A DNA stretch of 64,000 nucleotides from Agelas oroides (taxonomy: Eukaryota; Porifera; Demospongiae; Agelasida; Agelasidae): NCBI GenBank assembly GCA_949130485.1, contig OX422190.1, positions 4,936,861-5,000,860 of the forward strand, given 5' to 3'. Positions 23,542 to 34,236 of the stretch are shown piece after piece; position 1 is the first letter of the stretch, and each line of letters starts with the position of its first letter. The position numbers and the translations under genes are program-made. The notes under the pieces are model-generated. The model was not told where the DNA came from. It made no database searches and was given only the letters and a program-made list of their open reading frames with translations.

Positions 23542-24543
23542 ATGCCGCCTAAGTCTAAGGCTAAGAGCGTTTCTGCTGAATGTGACCTGTGTTGTCAACA
23601 GTTCGAGAAAGATAACGAGAGGCTGAAGTGTGAGGGAGCCTGTGGGGCCGTCGTCCACAGATATTGTGCAGGTGTGACTCGAGCGCACTTTGACAAGATA
23701 CACAAAGGGCAGGCTACCTTTGTGTGCCAGTATTGCGAGCTAAGTTTGTCAAAGGCCGTCCATCAGCAACTTCAATCCGAGTTACAAGCTTTAAAAGAAC
23801 AGCTAGCAGAGGTGAAACGAGTCCTCCAAACAGACACGGCAGCTAACCGCATAACCGGCATCCAGGACATTGCCTTGCCAACAGCTACTGCTCCACCCGC
23901 TAACCGTAGTGGTGACAATTCTGAGACTCCTACCCTTGCCACAGAATTTCAGGCTCTGAGAAAGGAGTTTGATGCTTTAAGGGCTGTTATAGACGGCAAT
24001 TATAACCCTCGCAGCTATGCCACTGCTGGTCTTCATAATCAAAGAGGCAAAAGGACCAGAAAGAAAGCACAAGTTCAGGACAAGCAGCAGCAGCAGGGGG
24101 TTACATCTGCACCTACATCTACATCTTCTACCTCTACTACTACCAGTTCTGCTAATCCAGACCCACCAGTGATCAGAGCAAAGGAGAGGATTATTGGTTC
24201 CAGGAAGATTTGGGGTACTCTTAAGTCTACCACGACAGCTGCTGTATCATCTACACTAGCCAAGCTCACCTCAGTTCAGTCGGAAACCCAGGTACAAGTT
24301 AAACGTAAATATAAACTGAGTGATAAGAAAACTGTTCGTTGGTGGTTTGTTGTGAGAGGGACCGAGGAGGTGCTTACTAAAATTGAGAATGAGTGGGAGA
24401 GGGTATCTTTGCAGACAAATTGGAAAATAGAACCAGTACTGCGTTTTCAGCCTGCCGCTGATAGTGCTGAGTCTCAGTCTTCTACTGTTAGTGCTGAATC
24501 TCCCTCTGAAACTACGGCACAGCCTTTTTTAGGGGGGGACTAG
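23542..24543 (+). CDS. LINE ORF1 protein with PHD-type zinc finger
   Basis: ATG at 23542 opens a 333-codon frame ending at TAG 24541-24543. Residues about 14-66 form a PHD-like finger (CDLCCQQF, then CEGACGAVVHRYC, then CQYC). A Leu/Glu-rich coiled coil follows (about 75-100), then a low-complexity Gln/Thr/Ser linker and a basic C-terminal half. PHD or esterase modules are typical of CR1-like ORF1 proteins, which bind element RNA. The frame extends upstream of the ATG by chance, into the older LINE. This ATG is preferred because it follows the apparent insertion junction and starts MPPKSKAKS directly before the finger. Confidence 0.85.
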   Translation: MPPKSKAKSVSAECDLCCQQFEKDNERLKCEGACGAVVHRYCAGVTRAHFDKIHKGQATFVCQYCELSLSKAVHQQLQSELQALKEQLAEVKRVLQTDTAANRITGIQDIALPTATAPPANRSGDNSETPTLATEFQALRKEFDALRAVIDGNYNPRSYATAGLHNQRGKRTRKKAQVQDKQQQQGVTSAPTSTSSTSTTTSSANPDPPVIRAKERIIGSRKIWGTLKSTTTAAVSSTLAKLTSVQSETQVQVKRKYKLSDKKTVRWWFVVRGTEEVLTKIENEWERVSLQTNWKIEPVLRFQPAADSAESQSSTVSAESPSETTAQPFLGGD

Positions 24544-24566
24544 GTCCTGTTCAGGGCCAGCACTTG

Positions 24567-27422
24567 ATGGGCGAAAGCTCATTTGCAAGAACTCAAACGA
24601 ATTGTATGGATGGTATCACTCTTCTCCACTTTAATGCCCGTAGTTTGCTCCCCAAATTTGATACCCTTATTGCAGAGTGTTTGCTACACAATCCCCATGT
24701 CGTTTGCATTACTGAAACATGGCTAGATAATCGCATCTCAGACAATGAAATTAGTGTCCCCAATTATAACATTATCAGACTGGACAGAAGTAGGCATGGT
24801 GGAGGTGTGGCCATGTACGCTGATTCAATGTTTACATACAGCATTCTTTTCACTGGTAATCCAGATTTTGAATGTGTCATTGCCTCCCTTTGTGCCAACA
24901 ATAGCAAATTTTATGTGTGTGTTGTATATAGACCTCCAAATAGTAGTATTAGTGTTCTTGATAATCTATTCACTACGTTGTGTTCTTTAAATGTATGTTC
25001 CTTCTCTAATTTTGTAATGGTAGGTGACTTTAATATAGATTTTTCTAACCAAAATCATCCTTTATTTTCAAAGCTTTATTCTATTGCTTCCAGTTTTTCA
25101 CTTTACCAGGTAGTTAAAGACTACACACACATTAACCTCTCTGGTAACCATACAACTATAGATCTTGCTTTTGTATCATCACTTGAGCTTCTTATTTCTT
25201 GTACAACCGTCCCACCCCTCAGTTCTTCCGATCACCTTGGTTTCAAGTTGTGTTTTTATATCACTTTGCCTCGGCACTTGTTAAACTGTGTCAGTAAAAC
25301 AGTTTGGTGCTATCAGGAAGCCGATTTTGAGAAGGCAAATAACTTCCTGTCTCAATTACAGTGGGACTCTCTTGTAAACGACCAGCATGGAGTAGACACT
25401 TCTTGGATGAATTGGTACAATCATTTCACTCATACTATGTCTGAATGCATTCCCAAGAAAAGAATCATTAGTGACAATCGTCCTCCTTGGATTTCTGATG
25501 ACATCTTGAAAGCCATTCGTCGAAGGAATCGGCTGTTTGCTGCTTACAAGAAATCTGGGAATGAATATAAGCTTGTCGAATACAAGTATACAAGAAATGC
25601 AATTGTGTCAGCGATAAGAGTGTCAAAAGTTAAATATTTTCAGAAACTGCACACAGCTGATAAAAAGTCTTTCTGGAAAATGGTTAAACGTCTGACTAAT
25701 AATCGCTCCACAATTCCCACTTTAATCCACAATGATGTCCAAATTACTGAAGATGTTTCTAAAGCAGAAGTGCTGAACAATGAGTTCTATAATAACTTTA
25801 ACCATGCCAAGCACCTGTCGGCAGTTGTTAAATCTCGGTTTACCACGGACCCAGAGAACTGTCCCACCAACTTTCTTTGTACTGACCACATGGTTCATGA
25901 ACTTATTGTAAATCTTCATATTCGCAAATCTTCAGGTACTGATGATGTCTCAGCGAGAATGCTCAAGGCTACTGCTGATATTACTACACCCACACTTACA
26001 AGATTGTTTAATATGTCTATTCGGACTGGATCATTTCCAGACTGTTGGAAGACTGCCCGGATTGTACCTATTCCCAAAAAAGGTAGCAATACAAACCCTG
26101 GAAATTACAGACCTGTTTCAATACTTCCTATATTGAGTAAGGTCTTCGAAAGGATTATATACACGTTGGTCTCTGAACATCTCAAAGTTCACTCACCTAT
26201 CTCACCTTACCAGTTTGGTTTCTCGTCAGGAAAGTCAACTACTTCTGCTCTACTTGCCCTTGCTAATGGAATACTACAATCCCTAGACCAGGGCGTCGAA
26301 GTCGTATCTGTGTTCTTCGACCTCAGCAAGGCCTTTGACTCTGTCCCGCATGCACTTCTCCTGCAAAAGCTGATAGACATCAATGTTAATCCGTATTTAT
26401 TCAACCTCATCTACAGCTACCTTACTGAGAGAAATCAGTTTGTGGTAGTCAATGGTTCCCAGTCAACTCAAGTCAAGGTAACCTCTGGTGTACCACAAGG
26501 GTCCGTTTTAGGCCCTTTGCTCTTTCTCATATACATTAACGGGATCACATGTGCCAACATTAATGGCCAAGTGTCAATCTACGCTGATGACATTGCATTG
26601 TATAAAGTAATTCAATCTCCTCTCGACTATCAATCGATACAAGATGACATTAATACCATCTGTCTTTGGACTGAGGACAACAATTTAAAGCTAAATGCTA
26701 GTAAATGCTGCTATGTATTATTCTCAAAGAAATCCCAACCATGTCTACCAAACACTCAGCTTTTGATCAATGATCAAGCTTTACAGAGAGTGACATCATT
26801 CAAATACCTTGGAGTAACCTTCTCGTATGATGGCTCATGGTCAGCTCACATTACCAATGTCTGTCAGAATGCGAGAAAGGTGCTTGGTCTCCTTTACAGG
26901 AGATTTTCTCAGGGCTCAGACTCAGATACTCTACTTTATCTCTACAAAATGTTAGTTCGTCCCCACCTGGAGTATGCCTGTAGTGTATGGGACCCACACC
27001 TCAAAAGAGATATCGATAAGCTTGAAAGAGTTCAAAGTTTTGCCTTGAAAATCTGCCTAAAACAGTGGTCTCCAAATACTGGTTACAGGGAGTTGCTGCA
27101 GAGAGCAGAGCTACAATCTCTTGCTAGCAGAAGGCAATACCTCAAGCAATGTCAATTATTCAGTATGCTAAATGGTATCTCTTTTTGTGTCTCCCCCCCA
27201 ACTACTCGAATAGTTGCAGCTCCAGCTTCTGTGAGAACACGGTCTGTTGTGGCCTCATCATTAGTGCAACCATTTGCTAGAACCGAGTTATTTTTCAACT
27301 CATTCTACCCATCAGCTATCCGTTTCTGGAACTCTCTTCCACATGAAATAACCAAGTGTGAAACCTTGCAGGCTTTCAAGAGAGTGTTATCAAAATACAT
27401 GTCTGAAAACATCGGCAGCTAA
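24567..27422 (+). CDS. LINE ORF2: endonuclease-reverse transcriptase
   Basis: ATG at 24567 opens a 951-codon frame ending at TAA. The N-terminal third is an APE-type endonuclease (LLHFNARSLLPK, ITETWLD, RHGGGVAMYA, VVYRPPNS, GDFNIDF, SSSDHLG). The middle is a reverse transcriptase with IPKKGSNTNPGNYRPVS, FDLSKAFDSVPH, TSGVPQGSVLGPLLF and the catalytic SIYADDIALYK. The C-terminal part has FKYLGVTFSYDGSW, YACSVWDPHLKRD and FWNSLPHEITKC. The protein nicks target DNA and copies its own RNA into it. It lies 24 bp after ORF1. The frame is uninterrupted, which is unusual in this window. Confidence 0.95.
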   Translation: MGESSFARTQTNCMDGITLLHFNARSLLPKFDTLIAECLLHNPHVVCITETWLDNRISDNEISVPNYNIIRLDRSRHGGGVAMYADSMFTYSILFTGNPDFECVIASLCANNSKFYVCVVYRPPNSSISVLDNLFTTLCSLNVCSFSNFVMVGDFNIDFSNQNHPLFSKLYSIASSFSLYQVVKDYTHINLSGNHTTIDLAFVSSLELLISCTTVPPLSSSDHLGFKLCFYITLPRHLLNCVSKTVWCYQEADFEKANNFLSQLQWDSLVNDQHGVDTSWMNWYNHFTHTMSECIPKKRIISDNRPPWISDDILKAIRRRNRLFAAYKKSGNEYKLVEYKYTRNAIVSAIRVSKVKYFQKLHTADKKSFWKMVKRLTNNRSTIPTLIHNDVQITEDVSKAEVLNNEFYNNFNHAKHLSAVVKSRFTTDPENCPTNFLCTDHMVHELIVNLHIRKSSGTDDVSARMLKATADITTPTLTRLFNMSIRTGSFPDCWKTARIVPIPKKGSNTNPGNYRPVSILPILSKVFERIIYTLVSEHLKVHSPISPYQFGFSSGKSTTSALLALANGILQSLDQGVEVVSVFFDLSKAFDSVPHALLLQKLIDINVNPYLFNLIYSYLTERNQFVVVNGSQSTQVKVTSGVPQGSVLGPLLFLIYINGITCANINGQVSIYADDIALYKVIQSPLDYQSIQDDINTICLWTEDNNLKLNASKCCYVLFSKKSQPCLPNTQLLINDQALQRVTSFKYLGVTFSYDGSWSAHITNVCQNARKVLGLLYRRFSQGSDSDTLLYLYKMLVRPHLEYACSVWDPHLKRDIDKLERVQSFALKICLKQWSPNTGYRELLQRAELQSLASRRQYLKQCQLFSMLNGISFCVSPPTTRIVAAPASVRTRSVVASSLVQPFARTELFFNSFYPSAIRFWNSLPHEITKCETLQAFKRVLSKYMSENIGS

Positions 27423-27639
27423 ACTGTAATTGTACTGTATAGCACCTTATTACTTATTAGTTATTACTTATTGCTGTTCACCTTGTTATTGTACTTTGTT
27501 GTTGTCATTGTTTGTTGTTTTTATGCTAGTTGTTTTCGTGTCTTTATATAGGATGCAAGACCCTTATTAGCATTATAATGCTACTTCTTGTATTCCTCAA
27601 ATTTGGTTGTTAAAAAAAAAAAAAAAAAAAAAAAATTGG

Positions 27640-27790
27640 CCAGAGTTATACTTCCAGCCCCGTTTGAGGTTAAATCAGATTCCAAATCACTAATGTATAG
27701 GTTGAAGAGGAGTGGGCTAAGATTCTATTCTTGTTGTACTCCCTTGCGGCAGGGGAAGGGCATTGAGAGGAGAATGGAACACACAACTTA
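27640..27790 (-). pseudogene. Older LINE, upstream half of split reverse transcriptase
   Basis: The minus strand reads a GVQQ-like motif and then NLSPLLFNLYISDLESDL, the block that precedes the catalytic box in LINE reverse transcriptases. It continues logically into 23521 downward if the inserted LINE is removed. An in-frame stop is present. Confidence 0.7.
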
Positions 27791-27907
27791 CTGATCAACC
27801 TGCACAAATTAATGTGTGGGTATTAAAATATGGTCGATGCACATATAGCCTGAATTCCAACACTTTGATATACTCTCACAAATTTTATTACGCATAAGAA
27901 GTGGCAA

Positions 27908-27953
27908 TTGTATCTGATCACAAGTGTTGATTGTATCTGATCACAAGTGTTGA
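27908..27953 (+). repeat. Two perfect 23-bp tandem repeats
   Basis: TTGTATCTGATCACAAGTGT plus three bases is repeated head to tail at 27908-27930 and 27931-27953. The rest of 27791-28026 shows no gene. Confidence 0.85.
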
Positions 27954-28026
27954 TACAATTAAATTTTGGAGTAGAAAATGTAGCTACAACAATTTCATGT
28001 GTAGATATCTATACCAGCAGGTAGCA

Positions 28027-28180
28027 ATAATGTCTTTGTGCAGGTTGATATGTAGAATGCATGCATTTTGAAGCTATAGTGCCTCAAACAGTCAAACAGG
28101 CTGATATATAGAATGCATGCATTTAGAAGCTATAGTGCCTCAAAACAGTCAAACGCATGTAGCCTGCACAAAGACATTAT
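28027..28180. mobile_element. 154-bp MITE with perfect 18-bp inverted ends
   Basis: ATAATGTCTTTGTGCAGG at 28027-28044 is the exact inverse of 28163-28180. The interior holds two direct copies of a block of about 55 bp containing GAATGCATGCATTT and AGCTATAGTGCCTCAAA. Confidence 0.75.
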
Positions 28181-28725
28181 ATAGAATAGGTGTACATTTG
28201 GTAGCTGTACTCTGCCCTTCTCTCCATTAATTGCATGGTTGCAATGTTTTGTTCTTCAAGTAAACTAAGTAGCAAGTAGTGAAGTGGTAGGAATTACTAT
28301 GAATAGGAAGTAACTTCCTCAGGATGACAGTATTCAGAAGATTTCTTTCTCTTGTGTGTAATGCTGCAATACAATGTACTTAAAAAGTGTTTTACAACAG
28401 GGAAAATACTTGCTCTACAGCTCCTGATGATGGGCGAACCCAATAAAATAGTTTGATTGATTTGGTATTAGGTGTGGTGAGGACTGGGATGAGGCTACAT
28501 TTCAGCAATGAGGTGACTTCCAGGGCAACATGTACAGCAACTTGCTGTTATCATTTTCATAGGTCATGATATTTGTACCTATTAATTCAGCATATTTCGA
28601 GTGCCGTTATTGTCAAAGTTATGCTAGCAAATTTGTCAAGCCTACGTTGCACACCCAATACTTAGCCATCTAGTTTTTAAGTGTGAATTTGCCCTCTGTA
28701 ACTTTTATGTCAGTTGCATATAACA
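28181..28725. other. Gene-free stretch
   Basis: No gene or clear repeat. CTGATGATGGGCGAACCC near 28423 resembles terminal motifs of some retroelements but is too short to call. Confidence 0.35.
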
Positions 28726-29475
28726 TTAAGGTGGCGGGTAAGCTACCACACAAGCGCAATAATTGTTTCCGGTTTACGCCCACCATTGTACAGCTGGTTT
28801 TTCTTTTTGAATGAAGCAAATCACTGTAGCAGCTGCTTCAGTAGCTTAATATCGAAGAGCTACCTAGCCGTACAGCCGTACTACAAGCGACAAAAGCATG
28901 AAGGAAACCCTGAGAAGTTTCTACGTCGTCGATCGCCGTACATCAATGACCACACCCACCGAGAAGGCCAGGGGTACATTTTTTCGGGACGCTTCGTGAA
29001 TCAGGTAAATGACTTTAGCAACTCTCTTTACTATAAACAGCTTCTCCAGTGGTTAGTCGAGGGGGGTAACGTAAAGTATTCGTGACTAACAAATGCCCGG
29101 GAGAGTTCGTACCGCGAAACGCTACAAAAAGTGACTTTCCAATAACAGCTTCAACCCGCCATCCGTTAAGCTTTACAGCTTATGACCAAAACTCTACGTA
29201 GCCCCCTCTAGCGACTGTTGAACTTTCTACTCGCCAAGAATGGAGTATGTGGCTCTCGTACCGTGCGAGTGAAACGTCCTGAAAAATTGTAAAACTCAAC
29301 CACTGCTCTCCGCGCTGTTTTCTGTAGCATGGTATCAAGATTTGTTACAGAGATAGTACTTGCCATACAGTACTTGAATATCAAGTTTGGCTGTAATTGA
29401 TTGCACAACTAGTAAGATGAGACATTTTATATATAGCAGATAATTTATTGTGAAATTATTTACCCGCCCCCTTAA
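28726..29475. mobile_element. 750-bp TTAA-flanked element
   Basis: TTAAGGTGGCGGGTAA at 28726 is mirrored by TTACCCGCCCCCTTAA ending at 29475: TTAA target duplications plus 12-bp inverted ends with one mismatch. TTAA duplication points to piggyBac or Kolobok-type enzymes. The interior has a short frame at about 28860-29085 (PYINDHTHREG, then YIFSGRFVNQ) that I do not recognise. The ends resemble those of the array at 57943. Confidence 0.7.
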
Positions 29476-29880
29476 TTGCCTTGTTCTCCGATGCCTGCAG
29501 TGTGCATCACTCACAAATATTCATGCAGAATTTCAGACTACAAAACTGCAAGTGCATGTGACTAAGTTTGTATTCTACTGCATGTCTTACCACACTGTTC
29601 AATATCTTGTGAGGTGCACTGGTTGAGGAAGTCTACCTGGAAGCATGAAATGCCAGTTGTACCTGTGGCCTCATGGCATTATAACCATGCATAATGGCAC
29701 AATGAATGGATGCTTGATGGTCCAGATGGGTTGCAAGGAATAGTCAATGCCTCAACGCATGTTTCATGCATATATCTCTTTGAAGAAACGCTAGATATAC
29801 ATGTACTGGCTCTGAAGGATGCATGTGTACTTGAGTATGAACTACCCTAAGCACATTGGTCTCCCCTTGAAAGCAGATCC
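29476..29880. other. Gene-free stretch before the Gypsy remnant
   Basis: No gag-like or LTR sequence was seen here, so the Gypsy element that follows lacks its 5' end. Confidence 0.4.
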
Positions 29881-29963
29881 AATCTGTTCCTCACCCACTG
29901 TGACAGCTGGAAAGTGAAACACGCAGCCCGGCAAGCGAGCAAGAAGCGTACACCTTATTCCCT

Positions 29964-30395
29964 GTGAACTCCCAGCGAGCCAGCGCGATCGAAGTCTCAG
30001 TGACAGTGGACGGAGTACCAATGACGATGGAGCTAGACACAGGGGCAGCTGTCAGTGTCATCAGTGAACACACGTACCATCCTACATGGCCGCAAGATCG
30101 ACCAGCCCTCCAACCATCCTCAACCAAACTGCGGACATACAGTGGAGAGGAGTTGGAAGTGATTGGCAGCATTTCAGTACAAGTGAGCTATGAGGACCAG
30201 CTGGAGGAGCTACCCCTTTTAGTGGTTCGAGGCACGGGTGCCAGCCTGCTGGGTCGAAACTGGCTCCAAAAGATCCGCCTGAACTGGCAGGGGATACACC
30301 AGCTGCAGCAGACACCTGCACTTCAGGAAACCTTACAGAGGTATGCAGAGGTATTTGAAAATGAGTTAGGGGAGATTAAGGGTATGGAACCTTGA
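29964..30395 (+). pseudogene. Ty3/Gypsy protease region
   Basis: An open frame carries the retroviral-type aspartic protease active site (MELDTGAAVSVIS) and the flap-end motif LLGRNWL, followed by the linker to reverse transcriptase, and ends at TGA 30393-30395. In an intact element this enzyme would cut the polyprotein. The stop and a frameshift near 30425 separate it from the next block. No gag lies upstream. Confidence 0.8.
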
Positions 30396-30427
30396 ATTGA
30401 TGTGGACCCTCAGGCCCAGCCCCGTTT

Positions 30428-31080
30428 TTGCAAGCCAGACCAGTTCCATTTGCTCTCAAACACAAAGTGGAAGCAGAGTTTGACAGACTGCAGAAAGAGG
30501 GAATAGTCGAAGCTGTGCAATCAGCAGCACCCATCATACCAGTTGTTAAAAGTGATGGTTCCGTACGCATCTGTGGAGACTATCGTCTGACAGTGAACCA
30601 GGCCTCTCGAGTTGACTCCTATCCCCTCCCAAGAGTGGATGAACTCTTTGCTACATTGGCGGGAGGAAAGACCTTTTCAAAGCTGGATCTCCAACATGCA
30701 TATTTGCAACTGCCGCTAGAGACGAACTCCAAACAGTATACGACGATCAATACCCATCGAGGCCTGTTCCAGTACAACAGACTACCCTTTGGTGTGTCAT
30801 CCGCACCAGGGATCTTCCAGAGAACAATTGAAGGTTTCGTCAAGGGAATCCCTTATGTTGCTGCATACATGGATGACAACTTGCTGACAGGTGAGACACA
30901 GGAGCAACACCTGGCGAATTTGACTGCAGTGCTTGAGAGACTAAAGACTGCTGGTGTCAGGTTGAAGAAGCCAGTCTCTGTTCATGGCTAAAGAGGTGGA
31001 GTATCTTGGCCACAAGGTGAATGAAGTGGGAATCCACCCGACAGCTGATAAGATCAAAGCCATTCAGTAAGCCCCGCAGC
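30428..31080 (+). pseudogene. Ty3/Gypsy reverse transcriptase region
   Basis: The frame holds RICGDYRLTVNQ, FSKLDLQHAYLQL, LPFGVSSAPGIFQRTIEG and the catalytic AAYMDDNLLTG, in the order of Ty3/Gypsy reverse transcriptase. It ends at a stop at 30991, where a frameshift leads to KEVEYLGHKVNE and then another stop near 31070. It is a disabled retrotransposon copy. Confidence 0.85.
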
Positions 31081-31137
31081 CACACAATGTGACTGAACTC
31101 AAGTCTTCCTTGGGCTTCTCAGTTATTATAGCAAGTT

Positions 31138-31680
31138 TTGTCAACAACCTTGTCCCCACTATATGCCCTTCTCCAGAAGAACAGGAGGTTGAAGTGGAGT
31201 AAGGAGCAGCAGAAGGCGTTTGAGCAGGCCAAGTTAGCCCTACAGTCGGACACTCTCTTGGATCACTACGACTCGGAGAAAGAGTTGACTCTATCTTGCG
31301 ATGCATCCCCATATGGACTGGGTGTAGTGATTTTCCACAGGATGGAGAGTGGTGTGGAGAAACTGATAGCGTTTGCCTCAAGAACACTAGCACCAGCTGA
31401 AAAGAACCATTCTCAGCTTGAAAAGGAGGCACTGGCTATTGTGCTTGCTGTGAAAAGGTTCCACACTTACCTGTATGGGAGACACTTCTTCATTTATTCG
31501 GACCATCAGCCCTTGAGCTACCTGTTGAATGAGTCGAAAGGAGTGCCAGCGATGGCTGCATCATGAATCCAACGCTGGGCTCACCTTGAGCGCATACGAG
31601 TATACAATCACTTATCGCCCTGGAAAGGACCAAGGTCATGCTGACACCCTCAGCCGTTTACCACTATACCCCAGACTCCG
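31138..31680 (+). pseudogene. Ty3/Gypsy RNase H region
   Basis: Contains LSCDASPYGLGVV, SQLEKEALAIVLAVK and YSDHQPLSYLL, the RNase H signature of Gypsy elements. A TGA at 31564-31566 and a nearby frameshift break the path to YRPGKDQGHADTLSRLPL, which closes the domain. Confidence 0.85.
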
Positions 31681-31749
31681 ACAGTTGTGCCAGTCCCAGG
31701 TAACCTCCTACTGCTCCAGGAGCACTTGGACACGGTGTCACCTGTGACG

Positions 31750-32270
31750 GCCAGGCAGATCAGAGCATGGACTGACAAGGACACAGTCCTGGCCCAAGTT
31801 AGAAGATTCGTGCTCCAAGGTTAGCCCTCTCAAGAGCTGAAGGGAGGGTTGCAGCAGTACTGGAGGAGAAAGGAGGAGTTGAGTGTGCTGGATGGGTGTG
31901 TGCTGTGGGGAGCAAGAGTGGTCGTGCCACCACCTGGAAGAGAGCAGGTGGTCCAGGAACTGCATGAGACACATCCAGGCATTGCACCAATGAAGGGCTT
32001 GGCCAGAAGTTATGTGTGGTGGCCGAGTATGGATGCAGACCTGGAGGCCAAGGTAGATCAGAGTGTGGACTGACAAGGACACAGTCCTGGCCCAAGTGAG
32101 AAGATTCATGGATGTGTCTCGTGCAGTTCCTGGACCACCTGCTCTCTTCCAGGTGGTGGCGCGACCACTCTTGCTCCCCACAGCACACACCCGTCCAACA
32201 CACTCAACTCCTCCTTCCTCCTTCCATACTGCTGCAACTCTCCCTTCAGCTCTTGAGAGGGCCAACCGTG
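31750..32270 (+). repeat. Duplication with internal inversion in the integrase start
   Basis: About 31758-31810 is repeated at 32055-32108 in direct orientation. 32110-32265 is the reverse complement of about 31826-31976. After 32270 the direct copy resumes, because GAAGGGCTTGGCC occurs near both 31995 and 32292. The result is a 150-bp inverted repeat inside the Gypsy integrase zinc-binding region (QELHETHPGIAPMKG). Confidence 0.85.
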
Positions 32271-32281
32271 GAGAAGGAATC

Positions 32282-33204
32282 GCAAGAATGAAGGGCTTGG
32301 CCAGAAGTTATGTGTGGTGGCCGAGTATGAATGCAGACCTGGAGGCCAAGGTGCGAGCCTGTGCTGAGTGTCAAGCAAGCCGACCCCCACCAGCATCAGC
32401 ACCGTTACACCCTTGGGAGTGACCTCAGAAGCCATGGTCACGGTTGCGTCTCGATTATGCCGGTCCATTTCTGAACAGGATGTTTTTAGTGCTTGTAGAC
32501 GCACACTCTAAATGGTTAGAGGTTATTCCAGTCTCAGCTGCTACGTCAATGGTGACTATTGAGATGTAACAAACAATTTTCGCAACCCATGGATTACCAG
32601 AGAGAATCGTTACGGATAATGGAGCAGTGTTTACAAGTGAGGAGTTTGAGAACTTCCTCCATGGAAATGGTATTGCACATACACGAACTGCTCCCTACCA
32701 CCCCGCATCCAATGGACTAGCGGAGCGGGCAGTCCAGACCTTCAAGCAAGGTATTAAGAGATTGAGAGAGGGTACTGTTGAGACTAAGTTGTCACGATTC
32801 TTGCTGAAGTATAGACTACTGGCCGTTCCCTAGCTGAACTGTTATTGGGTAGACAGCCAAGATCACGACTAGACTTGCTCCATCCAGATGTGTCTGGCAG
32901 AGTGCAAGAGAGTCAGGCCAGACAACAGAGAGCTCACGATAGCCACTCTTGAGCAAGAGCATTCCAAGTAGGAGACCGAGTGTATGTTCGAAATTTTTCA
33001 GGATCGCGAGTATGGATGGAGGGAACTATTTTGGACAAGACTGGTCCAGTTTCATTTCGAGTTCATTTGTTAGATGGACGTATCTGGAAGTGCCACATTG
33101 ATCATGTCAGGATCAGGTACTCAGAGGACTCCATTGCCCCCAGCATGCCAGAGGCATTGGTTGGTCCTGAACAGTTGATGGCAAGAGTTAATCAAGCTAG
33201 CTAA
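32282..33204 (+). pseudogene. Ty3/Gypsy integrase and C-terminal region
   Basis: 32282-32422 gives YVWWPSMNADLEAKV and CAECQASRP (end of the zinc-binding domain). About 32430-32620 gives the first catalytic Asp region (RLDYAG, VLVDAHSKWLEV). 32600-32833 gives IVTDNGAVF and HPASNGLAERAV with the second Asp and the Glu. 32980-33204 gives the SH3-like tail (YVRNFSGS, GPVSFRVHLLDGRIWKCHIDH). Stops and frameshifts occur between blocks. Integrase would join element DNA to the host genome. Confidence 0.85.
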
Positions 33205-33332
33205 GGGATGGTCGTCCACTGAGGTGGTACCCCCAGTGAATGATCCTGGAGTCTCGAGTCAGTCCCAACCTCGCCGTTCAGGGAGAATACGTCGATCCCC
33301 AGAAAGACTGTGTTAATCTAGTAAGGGGGAGA

Positions 33333-33628
33333 TGTGAGATATTGACCTTTAACTTGTTGAATTGTTATATCCTGTTTTTGTATGTCTTCTTCTATTGTAC
33401 ATAGTTGGAAGATGTAATATTTTTTAGAGTTGTTCCGTATAGTTCAGTCTATGGTCCCTGAAAATTGTCTGCATAACTGCGTGCAAAGCACTGGTGGCCT
33501 CTAGTAGGCGATACACCACAGTACTGTCGACACCCTGGTTGAATCAACTATCTAGGTATCGCTTAGTACTGCAGCTGTATGTTATCTAGGGGTATAGGTC
33601 ACCCTGCAACTCAGTTTTGTAACTGACA
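33333..33628 (+). repeat. Putative 3' LTR of the Gypsy element
   Basis: A purine run AAGGGGGAGA ends at about 33332 and is followed by TGTGAGATATTGACC. The unit can be followed to AACTGACA at 33628, giving TG...CA ends over 296 bp. No 5' partner was found in the window, so the 3' limit is a judgement. Confidence 0.55.
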
Positions 33629-34236
33629 TGCATATAATTGTGTGCTCAACTCAAATACATTTATTAACTTACAAAATAGAAACAGAAAATATCATAATTT
33701 CAACACGTTGATCTATATGCATGGTTAAGTTACTGTGAGACTGAGCACATAATCCAGACTGCAAGAGTAGCTAAGATTATATACCAGCAGTATTATAGTC
33801 TAAGTTTGTTCATGAGTCTTCAGTCTTCTTAGTTTCCACCTTTGACAGCTATTGAAAGAACAAAATGTGAGAGTAATGACAATTTTATGACATCAGTATG
33901 GCTGAAAGTTGTCTGCAGTTAAGTATAAAGGTAAAAAAATAATGCATTGTTTCAAGCTAGCAAGTAATAAAGAGGTGATTACTGCTTGTCTGATTCTCAG
34001 TGAAACGCAAGGAAGAGATGAGTTGAAAGGCAATGGTATACTGGTCATGAAAATTTGATTTGCAATGTCATGGTGATGTAACCATAATTAAAGGCTGCAT
34101 GAAAGGTAACATATATGCTGTCAGGGAGCTGCTCCATATGATTTTCTACAGAACACAGTTCAGAGGTTTGACTGACAGTCCTACCTAGAGTAGTCTTGTT
34201 GAAGCTATAGCCGCAATCATACTCGGCCATTGTCAG
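33629..34236. other. Gene-free stretch, 3' of the Death-domain gene
   Basis: No exon was recognised. The 3' UTR and polyadenylation signal of the minus-strand gene should lie here. Confidence 0.4.

Larger units (their letters stand above)
23522..27634 (+). mobile_element. Full-length two-ORF LINE (CR1/L2-like)
   Basis: This unit comprises ORF1 (23542-24543), ORF2 (24567-27422), a short 3' UTR and a 23-bp A tract ending near 27634. Both frames are open, so the insertion is probably young. It splits an older LINE on the opposite strand. The 5' leader is only a few tens of bases, so slight 5' truncation cannot be excluded. No long target duplication was seen. Confidence 0.85.

Noticed and set aside
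27640..27790. Separate small gene after the LINE A tract
   Set aside because: The minus-strand reading is the missing half of the older LINE reverse transcriptase.
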